From positions 1 through 21,585 of the forward strand of contig CAZLIC010000077.1 of assembly GCA_964559535.1 (NCBI GenBank): 21,585 nt of DNA. The letters run 5' to 3'. Each line of letters starts with the position of its first letter. Position 1 is the stretch's first letter. A program made the translations under genes and the position numbers. The notes under the pieces were generated by a model. That model made no database searches and had not been told where the DNA came from. It saw only the letters and a list, made by a program, of their open reading frames with translations. The stretch comes from CAZLIC01 sp964559535 (GTDB taxonomy: Bacteria > Pseudomonadota > Alphaproteobacteria > Rhodobacterales > Rhodobacteraceae). This document shows, one piece after another, positions 16,100 through 21,585 of the stretch.

Positions 16100-17686
16100 A
16101 TGACCAACCTGGTCCCCGTCGGACGTGCGTTGATTTCGGTGTCGGACAAGACAGGTCTGATCGACCTGGCGCGGACACTGGCCGCACGCGGGGTGGAGCT
16201 GATTTCCACCGGGGGCACGGCGGCGGCGCTGCGCATGGCCGGTCTGGTTGTGCGCGACGTGGCCGAGGTGACGGGTTTCCCCGAGATGATGGAAGGGCGG
16301 GTGAAGACGCTGCACCCGGCGGTACACGGCGGGCTGCTGGCGCTGCGCGATGATGACGAGCACCTGCTGGCGATGGCGGCGCACGGGATTGAGCCGATCG
16401 ACCTTCTGATCGTGAACCTGTACCCGTTCGAGGCCACGGTGGCGCGCGGTGCCTCGTACGCGGACTGCATCGAGAACATCGACATCGGCGGCCCGGCGAT
16501 GATCCGTGCCGCGGCCAAGAACCACCGCTTTGTCGCCTGCGTGACCGACCCCGAGGATTACGCTCCGCTGCTGGCCGAGATTGCCGCCACCGGCGGCTGT
16601 ACCAGCCTGCCCTTCCGGCAGAAGCTGGCCCTGACGGCCTGGGGCCGCACCGCGGCCTATGACGCGGCGGTGTCGGGGTGGATGGCGGGGGCGCTGAATT
16701 GTGCCACGCCGCGGCGGCGGGTGCTGGCGGGGCGGCTGGCGCAGGGCCTGCGCTATGGCGAGAACCCGCATCAGGGCGCGGCCTTCTACACCGACGGATC
16801 GGCGCGGGCGGGCGTGGCCACGGCGCGGCAGTGGCAGGGAAAAGAGCTGTCCTTCAACAACATCAACGACACCGATGCGGCCTTCGAACTGGCGGCGGAG
16901 TTCGCGGGGGGCGATCCGGCCTGCGTGATTGTGAAGCACGCGAACCCTTGCGGTGTGGCCGTGGGGGCGACGCTGGCGGACGCCTATGCCCGCGCCTTTG
17001 ACTGCGACCGGACCTCGGCTTTCGGTGGAATCGTGGCGCTGAACCGGCCGCTGGACGCGATGACTGCTGCAGCCATCACCGAGATCTTCACCGAGGTTGT
17101 CATCGCGCCCGGCGCCGACGATGCCGCCCGGGCCGTGTTCGCGGGCAAGAAGAACCTGCGCCTGCTGACCACCGACAGCCTGCCCGATGCGCGGGCCGGC
17201 GGTCTGGCGTTCCGGCAGGTGGCGGGCGGTTTCCTGGTGCAGGACCGCGACGCGCCGGTGCTGGACGACGCCGCGCTGAAGGTGGTGACGCGCCGCGCAC
17301 CCTCGGCGGCCGAAATGGCCGACCTGCGGTTCGCCTTCACCGTGGCCAAGCATGTGAAATCGAACGCCATCGTCTATGCCAAGGACGGCGCCACGGTGGG
17401 CATCGGTGCGGGCCAGATGAGCCGGGTGGACAGCACGCGCATCGCCGCGCGCAAGGCCGCCGACATGGCGGCCGAGGTGGGCCTGCCCGAACCGGCCACG
17501 CAGGGGTCCGTGGTGGCGTCGGACGCGTTCTTTCCGTTTGCCGACGGCCTGCTGGCCGCGGCCGAGGCCGGGGCGACCGCGGTGATCCAGCCCGGCGGGT
17601 CCTTGCGCGACGACGAGGTGGTCGCCGCGGCCGATGCGGCGGGGCTGGCCATGGTGTTCACCGGGCAGCGGCATTTCCGGCACTAG
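16100..17686 (+). CDS. purH: Bifunctional AICAR formyltransferase / IMP cyclohydrolase
   Basis: A 528-residue cytoplasmic enzyme catalysing the last two steps of purine synthesis: formylation of AICAR with 10-formyl-tetrahydrofolate, then ring closure to IMP. The N-terminal cyclohydrolase (MGS-like) domain shows ALISVSDKTGL, ISTGGTA, GRVKTLHPAVHGG and ENIDIGGPAMIRAAAKN. The C-terminal transformylase domain shows RYGENPHQGAAFY, FNNINDTDAAFEL, VKHANPCGVA with the catalytic Lys279-His280 pair, SAFGGIVALN, KHVKSNAIVYA and the terminal GQRHFRH. Length and all family motifs are complete. AAGGGA lies ten bases before the ATG, and the gene sits 19 bases after the heparinase-like gene and ten before lspA, so all three are probably co-transcribed. 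No purine riboswitch is seen. Confidence 0.98.
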   Translation: MTNLVPVGRALISVSDKTGLIDLARTLAARGVELISTGGTAAALRMAGLVVRDVAEVTGFPEMMEGRVKTLHPAVHGGLLALRDDDEHLLAMAAHGIEPIDLLIVNLYPFEATVARGASYADCIENIDIGGPAMIRAAAKNHRFVACVTDPEDYAPLLAEIAATGGCTSLPFRQKLALTAWGRTAAYDAAVSGWMAGALNCATPRRRVLAGRLAQGLRYGENPHQGAAFYTDGSARAGVATARQWQGKELSFNNINDTDAAFELAAEFAGGDPACVIVKHANPCGVAVGATLADAYARAFDCDRTSAFGGIVALNRPLDAMTAAAITEIFTEVVIAPGADDAARAVFAGKKNLRLLTTDSLPDARAGGLAFRQVAGGFLVQDRDAPVLDDAALKVVTRRAPSAAEMADLRFAFTVAKHVKSNAIVYAKDGATVGIGAGQMSRVDSTRIAARKAADMAAEVGLPEPATQGSVVASDAFFPFADGLLAAAEAGATAVIQPGGSLRDDEVVAAADAAGLAMVFTGQRHFRH

Positions 17687-17696
17687 GGGCGTTGTC

Positions 17697-18185
17697 ATGC
17701 GTGTTCTGACCCTTGTCGCCGTGCTGACCTTCGTGCTGGACCAGGTCACCAAGTGGCTGGTGGTGTTCCGGCTGGGGCTTGTCGACAAGGGCGTGGTCGA
17801 GATGTTTCCGCCCTGGCTGACCTTCCGCATGGCCTGGAACACCGGCATCAACTTCGGCCTCTTGGGCGGCGACGGCGAGGTGACGCGCTGGGTGCTGGTG
17901 GCGGTGGCGCTGGCCATCACCGGCTGGGTGATCTGGTGGATGCGCAAGGGCGGGCAGCCCTTGCGGGCGCAGGTGGCGGCGGGCCTGCTGGTGGGCGGGG
18001 CGCTGGGCAACGTGGTGGACCGCGTGCTGTATGGCGCGGTGGCCGATTTCCTGAACATGTCGTGCTGCGGGATCGAGAATCCCTATGCCTTCAACGTGGC
18101 CGACATCACCATCTTTGCCGGCGCCATCGGGTTGGTGCTGTTTGCCGCCGATCCGGCGGCAGCCGGGCGACGTGCGCGGAAGTAA
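17697..18185 (+). CDS. lspA: Lipoprotein signal peptidase (signal peptidase II)
   Basis: A 162-residue inner-membrane aspartyl protease that removes the signal peptide of diacylated prolipoproteins. The ATG at 17697 is ten bases after the purH stop; AGGGG overlapping that stop serves as ribosome site. The frame is open upstream to 17634 but would overlap purH. Four membrane helices are visible (residues about 2-18, 65-82, 92-105, 134-152). Conserved blocks are FVLDQVTKW (Asp15), RMAWNTGINFGLL, LVGGALGNVVDRVLYGAVADFL and FNVADITIF. Catalytic aspartates correspond to Asp117 and Asp136. The FLNMSCCGIENPY loop has two adjacent cysteines, which I do not recall as usual. The bamF-like lipoprotein downstream is a predicted substrate. 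The stop TAA lies in the first, degenerate unit of the 12-bp repeat array. Confidence 0.97.
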   Translation: MRVLTLVAVLTFVLDQVTKWLVVFRLGLVDKGVVEMFPPWLTFRMAWNTGINFGLLGGDGEVTRWVLVAVALAITGWVIWWMRKGGQPLRAQVAAGLLVGGALGNVVDRVLYGAVADFLNMSCCGIENPYAFNVADITIFAGAIGLVLFAADPAAAGRRARK

Positions 18186-18261
18186 CCCCCGACGTGACCC
18201 CCGACGTGACCCCCGACGTGACCCCCGACGTGACCCCCGACGTGACCCCCGACGTGACCCC
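18179..18261. repeat. 12-bp tandem repeat array (GACGTGACCCCC) abutting lspA
   Basis: Units of GACGTGACCCCC begin at 18191, 18203, 18215, 18227, 18239 and 18251. Five are identical, and the last ends CCCCGG. The preceding 12 bases (18179-18190, GAAGTAACCCCC) are a unit with two changes and contain the lspA stop. In the lspA frame each unit supplies a TGA. The period is a multiple of three, and the other two plus-strand frames stay open, reading DVTP or RRDP repeats. On the minus strand the array is five-G runs separated by 7-base TCACGTC loops, a canonical G-quadruplex pattern. Confidence 0.95.
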
Positions 18262-18327
18262 GGCGTCCCCGGTGGACGCCCGTATGGCGATGCGCTAAAC
18301 CGGCAGGACAACAAGCGGGGGTACAGG

Positions 18328-18837
18328 ATGGGTGCGGGACGTGCGGCTGCGGCGGGATTGGCGCTGTGCCTGCTGGCCGCCTGCGAAAGCGGCCCGCCGG
18401 AGTTGATGAACCTGCGCGGGGGCAATGGGCCGGACGAGTTTGCCATCCTGCCGCCCAAGGCCCTGCAGCTGCCGCCCGATGTGGCCGCGCTGCCGGCCCC
18501 AACGCCCGGCGGTGCCAACCTGACCGACCCGAACCCCCGCGCCGATGCGATTGTGGCGCTGGGTGGCAACCCTGCGGGCGGTGCCGGGGGCGATGCCGGG
18601 CTGATCAACCACACCGGCCGGTATGGCCGCGCTGCGGACATCCGCGCCACCCTTGCCGCGGAAGACTATGAATTCCGCGACCGCAACCGCGGTCGGGTGC
18701 TGGAGCGTCTGTTCAACACGACAGTCTACTACAGCGCCTACCGCCCGCAGTCGCTGGACCAGCAGGCCGAGCTGCGCCGCTGGCGGGCGCGCGGCGTGGC
18801 CACGCCCTCGGCCCCTCCGCCCAAGGCCGACGAGTGA
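18328..18837 (+). CDS. DUF3035 / BamF-like outer-membrane lipoprotein
   Basis: A predicted 169-residue lipoprotein. The frame is open from 18085 through the repeat array, but the lipoprotein signal fixes the start at 18328: GLALCLLAAC gives a lipobox with acylated Cys19, and AGCGGGGG lies upstream. No Asp follows Cys19, so outer-membrane sorting is expected. The mature part matches DUF3035, described in Caulobacter as the BamF subunit of the outer-membrane barrel assembly machine: ELMNLRGGNGPDEFAILPPK, LPPDVAALPAPTPGGANLTD and DAIVALGG. A polar segment with RYGRAADIRATLAAEDYEFR and LFNTTVYYSAYRPQSLDQQA follows, and the tail is Pro-rich. The symbol is left empty because assignment rests on recalled motifs. 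It sits between lspA, which would process it, and two exported M16 proteins, consistent with envelope biogenesis. Confidence 0.8.
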   Translation: MGAGRAAAAGLALCLLAACESGPPELMNLRGGNGPDEFAILPPKALQLPPDVAALPAPTPGGANLTDPNPRADAIVALGGNPAGGAGGDAGLINHTGRYGRAADIRATLAAEDYEFRDRNRGRVLERLFNTTVYYSAYRPQSLDQQAELRRWRARGVATPSAPPPKADE

Positions 18838-18867
18838 CCATTCCCCGTCACCTTCGTGTCAGGCGGG

Positions 18868-18894
18868 CTTGAACGCGCCCCGGCACCGTATAGG
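18868..18894 (+). promoter_or_regulatory. Weak candidate promoter upstream of the first M16 gene
   Basis: CTTGAA (18868-18873) and TATAGG (18889-18894) lie in the 86-base gap before the M16 start at 18924. The 15-base spacing is short for the vegetative sigma factor. CTTGAA resembles a heat-shock (RpoH) -35, with CACCGTATA (18884-18892) partly like an RpoH -10, but that spacing (10 bases) is also short. Listed only as a lead for a possible stress-responsive start. Confidence 0.22.
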
Positions 18895-18923
18895 TGACAG
18901 GCCAGCCCTTCCGCGAGGACGCA

Positions 18924-20252
18924 ATGCGCCTGACGTTCCTTCTGCCGCTTGCCCTGACGGCCGTGCCTGCCATGGCCGAGACGGTGACGGATTTCGCCCT
19001 GCCGAACGGGCTGGAGGTGGTGGTGATCTCGGACCACCGCGCGCCGGTCGTCACGCAGATGCTGTACTACAAGGTTGGCGCGGCGGACGAGGCGCCGGGA
19101 AAATCGGGGCTGGCGCATTATCTGGAACATCTGATGTTCAAGGGCACCGACACGGTGGGGCCGGGTGAGTTCTCGGCCACCGTCGAGGCCCAGGGGGGGG
19201 ACGACAACGCCTTCACCACCGCCGATGCCACGGCCTATTTCCAGCGCGTCGCGTCAGACCGGCTGGAGCTGGTGATGCGCATGGAGGCCGACCGCATGCG
19301 CAACCTTCGGCTGACCGCCGAGGATGCGGCGACCGAGCTTCAGGTGATCCTGGAAGAGCGCAGCCAGCGCACCGACAGCGACCCCGGCGCGCTGTTTTCC
19401 GAACAAAGGCAGGCCGCGCAGTACCTGAACCATCCCTACGGCATTCCCATCATCGGCTGGCGGCACGAGATGGAGGGGCTGACGCATGAGGATGCGCTGA
19501 CCTTCTACCGCACCTTCTATGCACCCAACAACGCGGTGCTGATCGTGGCAGGCGATGTGACGGCCGACGCGGTGAAGGAACTGGCCGAGCGTTACTATGG
19601 CCCCATTGCCCCGACCCCGGGCCTTGCGCCCCGCGCCCGCCCGCAGGAGCCGCCGCAACTGGCGGAACGGCGGCTGGCGATGGAAGATGCACGGGTGGCG
19701 CAGCCCTATGTGATCCGCAGCTATGTGGCCCCCGAGCGCAACCCCGGCGACCAGAAGCAGGCCGCCGCGCTGGTATTTCTGGCCGAGCTTCTGGGCGGCA
19801 GCGGTACCACCTCGGTGCTGGCCCGGGCGTTGCAGTTCGACACGCAGGTGGCGGTCTATGCCGGCGCCTTCTACGACAGCACCTCGATGGACCCCGGCAG
19901 CTTCGGCCTGTATGCCGCCCCGGCGCCCGGCGTGTCGTTGCAGCAGCTGGAAGATGCGATGGATGACACCCTGGCGCGGTTCCTGCAGGACGGCGTGGAC
20001 CCGGCCGCCTTCGAGCGGGCCAAGTTCCAGCTGCGCGCCAGCGAGATTTACGCGCGCGACGATGTGGACGGTCTGGCGCGCCGCTATGGCGACGCGCTGA
20101 CCGCGGGCCTGACGCTGGACGACATCCGCGCCTGGCCCGAGGTCCTGCAACAGGTGACACCTGACGATGTGATGGCCGCCGCCCGCAGCGTGTTCGACCG
20201 CAGGCGCGCCGTCACCGGCTGGCTGACCGCCCCGGAAGGAAAGACGCAATGA
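18924..20252 (+). CDS. Exported M16-family zinc peptidase, catalytic member
   Basis: A predicted 442-residue periplasmic metallopeptidase of the pitrilysin/processing-peptidase family. The ATG at 18924 has GAGGA seven bases upstream and begins a clear signal peptide (LTFLLPLALTAVPAMA, cleavage near residue 18). A GTG at 18894 would bury that signal, so it is rejected. The inverted zinc motif is His65-x-x-Glu68-His69 in LAHYLEHLMFKGT; the third ligand is Glu144 or Glu145 in VILEER. Other hallmarks are GGDDNAFTTADATAYF, NHPYGIPIIGW, FYAPNNAVLIVAGD and the second M16 half from about residue 240 (YVAPERNPGDQKQAAALVFL, LGGSGTTSVLARAL). The stop overlaps the next gene's start as ATGA, indicating a stoichiometric pair. 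Likely substrates are exported peptides or misfolded proteins; none can be named. Confidence 0.95.
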   Translation: MRLTFLLPLALTAVPAMAETVTDFALPNGLEVVVISDHRAPVVTQMLYYKVGAADEAPGKSGLAHYLEHLMFKGTDTVGPGEFSATVEAQGGDDNAFTTADATAYFQRVASDRLELVMRMEADRMRNLRLTAEDAATELQVILEERSQRTDSDPGALFSEQRQAAQYLNHPYGIPIIGWRHEMEGLTHEDALTFYRTFYAPNNAVLIVAGDVTADAVKELAERYYGPIAPTPGLAPRARPQEPPQLAERRLAMEDARVAQPYVIRSYVAPERNPGDQKQAAALVFLAELLGGSGTTSVLARALQFDTQVAVYAGAFYDSTSMDPGSFGLYAAPAPGVSLQQLEDAMDDTLARFLQDGVDPAAFERAKFQLRASEIYARDDVDGLARRYGDALTAGLTLDDIRAWPEVLQQVTPDDVMAAARSVFDRRRAVTGWLTAPEGKTQ

Positions 20253-21556
20253 TGGTCCTGCGCCTGACGCTTGCCCTGCTTCTGCTGGCGCTGCCGGTGC
20301 GGGCGGAAATCCCCATCCAGGCCGTCACCTCGCCCGGCGGCATCAAGGCCTGGCTGGTCGAGGACCGGTCGATCCCGTTCACGGCGCTGGAAATCCGTTT
20401 CACCGGCGGCACCAACCTGGACCCGGCGGGACAGCGCGGCGTGGTCAGCCTGATGACGGCGCTGATCGAGGAGGGCGCGGGCGACATGGACGCGCAGGGC
20501 TTTGCCGCCGCGCGCGACGGAATGGCGGCCGAGTTGCGCTTCACCTCGGGCGTCGACGCCGTGGGCGTTTCGGCCCGCTTCCTGACCGAGAACCGCGACG
20601 AGGCCGTCGCGCTGCTGCGCCAGGCTGTCACTGCGCCGCGATTCGACGCCGATGCGGTGGAGCGCGTGCGCGGCCAGGTGCTGGCCAACATCGCCGACAA
20701 CGCGGAAGACCCCGAAACCATCGCCTCGGACACGTTCGACCGCATCGCCTGGGGCGCGGCGCATCCCTACGGCAGTTCGGGCGACGGCACCGCCGAGAGC
20801 GTGGCGGCGCTGACGCGGGACGACATCGTGGCGGCGCATCGCGGCGCGCTGGCGCGTGACCGGGTGTTCGTGGCGGCAGCGGGCGATATCTCGGCCGGCG
20901 AACTGGGTTTGCTGCTGGACCGCCTGCTGGGCGACCTGCCCGCCACCGGTTCCCCCATGCCGAAGGCCGGCACATGGCAGGCCACGGGCGGCGTGACGGT
21001 GGTCGACTATCCGGTGCCGCAGGCAGCCGTGATGTTCGGCCACGAAGGCATTGCGCGGGACGACCCCGATTTCTTCCCCGCCTTCATCCTGAACGAAATC
21101 ATCGGCGGCGACCGGTTCGGGTCGCGGCTGATGTCCGAGGTGCGGGAAAAGCGCGGGTTGACCTATGGCGTGGGCACCTCGCTGGCACCGCTGGACCTGG
21201 GCGCCATGTACCTGGGCCAGTTCGCCAGCGACAACGCCAAGGTGGCCGAGGCGATTGGCGTGGTGCGCGCGGAATGGGGCCGGATTGCCACCGAGGGGGT
21301 GACGGACCAGGAGCTTGCCGATGCCAAGGCCTATCTGACCGGCAGCTACCCGCTGCGCTGGGAGGGCAATGCCGCCATCGCGCGCATTCTGGTGGGCATG
21401 CAGATGGACAACCTGCCCATCGACTATCCCGTCACCCGCAACGACCGGATCGCGGCTGTCACGCAAGACGACATCCGCCGTGTGGCCGCCCGCATCTTCC
21501 GCCCGGGCGACCTGCGGTTCGTGGTGGTGGGCCAGCCCGAGGGGCTGACTCAGTAG
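20249..21556 (+). CDS. Exported M16-family protein, non-catalytic partner
   Basis: A predicted 435-residue periplasmic M16 homologue. It begins with two consecutive ATGs (20249, 20252), preceded by GGAAGGAAAG, and has a signal peptide (LTLALLLLALPVRA, cleavage near residue 19). In the first domain the zinc motif is absent: the HxxEH region reads GVVSLMTALIEEGAG, so it should not bind zinc or cut peptides. The second domain keeps the family Arg/Tyr pair in RFGSRLMSEVREKRGLTYGV, which contacts substrate in M16 heterodimers. This matches the arrangement of paired bacterial M16 proteins, in which a HxxEH subunit works with an R/Y subunit. It overlaps the upstream catalytic gene by four bases. The 29 bases after its stop show no terminator before the window ends. 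Confidence 0.93.
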   Translation: MMVLRLTLALLLLALPVRAEIPIQAVTSPGGIKAWLVEDRSIPFTALEIRFTGGTNLDPAGQRGVVSLMTALIEEGAGDMDAQGFAAARDGMAAELRFTSGVDAVGVSARFLTENRDEAVALLRQAVTAPRFDADAVERVRGQVLANIADNAEDPETIASDTFDRIAWGAAHPYGSSGDGTAESVAALTRDDIVAAHRGALARDRVFVAAAGDISAGELGLLLDRLLGDLPATGSPMPKAGTWQATGGVTVVDYPVPQAAVMFGHEGIARDDPDFFPAFILNEIIGGDRFGSRLMSEVREKRGLTYGVGTSLAPLDLGAMYLGQFASDNAKVAEAIGVVRAEWGRIATEGVTDQELADAKAYLTGSYPLRWEGNAAIARILVGMQMDNLPIDYPVTRNDRIAAVTQDDIRRVAARIFRPGDLRFVVVGQPEGLTQ

Positions 21557-21585
21557 ACGCTTGCCCGACTCAGGGGGCGGGGCTA

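Noticed and set aside
18179..18261. CRISPR array
   Set aside because: The units are 12 bases and directly tandem, with no variable spacers and no cas genes.
18179..18261. Intrinsic terminator after lspA
   Set aside because: The plus-strand RNA would be C-rich with no complementary G-runs, so no hairpin forms, and no U-tract follows.
17753..18298. Frame ending in DVTP repeats as a possible repeat protein
   Set aside because: It overlaps lspA in another frame; the DVTP units only reflect the 12-bp DNA repeat.
18085..18327. Upstream extension of the bamF-like frame from an ATG inside lspA through RRDP repeats
   Set aside because: The lipobox at Cys19 counted from the ATG at 18328 and the nearby AGCGGGGG site define the start; the extension would destroy the lipoprotein signal and overlaps lspA.

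Overview
The window is high-GC, densely packed chromosomal DNA, about two thirds G+C by eye. The set clpA / DUF2125 / ChaC-like / PPK2 / ExoD / SDHAF4 / RsmB / heparinase-like / purH / lspA / BamF-like / paired M16 peptidases points to an alphaproteobacterium, most likely Rhodobacteraceae (Rhodobacter, Gemmobacter, Tabrizicola or Paracoccus type). No sequence search was possible, so the family placement is inference. I see no tRNA, rRNA, CRISPR array, insertion sequence or phage gene. It reads as core chromosome rather than an accessory island.

Layout. 1-3600 (+): the 3' end of clpA, an M23 murein-type peptidase overlapping it by ATGA, then a Tat-exported sulfatase/alkaline-phosphatase-fold protein overlapping a multi-pass membrane protein by ATGA. 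3597-7359 (-): a gamma-glutamylcyclotransferase (ChaC-like) followed by a MotA/TolQ/ExbB-type proton channel and its OmpA/MotB-like coiled-coil partner, one base apart. 7453-10176 (+): a DUF2125 envelope protein and an acetolactate-synthase-like ThDP enzyme. 10180-11850 (-): exoD, then ppk2. 11994-12641 (+): hemolysin III/PAQR protein. 12749-12919 (-): a 56-residue SDHAF4-type succinate dehydrogenase assembly factor. 12989-21556 (+): rsmB, heparinase II/III-like, purH, lspA, a 12-bp minisatellite, bamF-like lipoprotein, catalytic M16 peptidase, non-catalytic M16 partner.

How the genes fit together. The right part links protein and envelope biogenesis. LspA cleaves prolipoproteins. The BamF-like product carries a lipobox, so it is itself a predicted LspA substrate, and it is a candidate part of the outer-membrane barrel assembly machine. 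The two exported M16 proteins look like a periplasmic catalytic/non-catalytic pair. The minus-strand pair at 3597-6744 looks like an ion-driven motor anchored to peptidoglycan. Its architecture resembles ZorAB of Zorya defence systems, but no ZorC/D/E-type effector is present.

No stretch over 300 bases lacks a gene. The longest gaps are 11851-11993 and 18186-18327. Several genes need a start inside a longer open frame: 1568, 5534, 6744, 12919, 12989, 14351, 17697, 18328 and 18924. The least-explained signals are the GACGTGACCCCC array after lspA, the sulfatase-like protein with key residues substituted, the heparinase-like gene among housekeeping genes, and the orphan ThDP enzyme.
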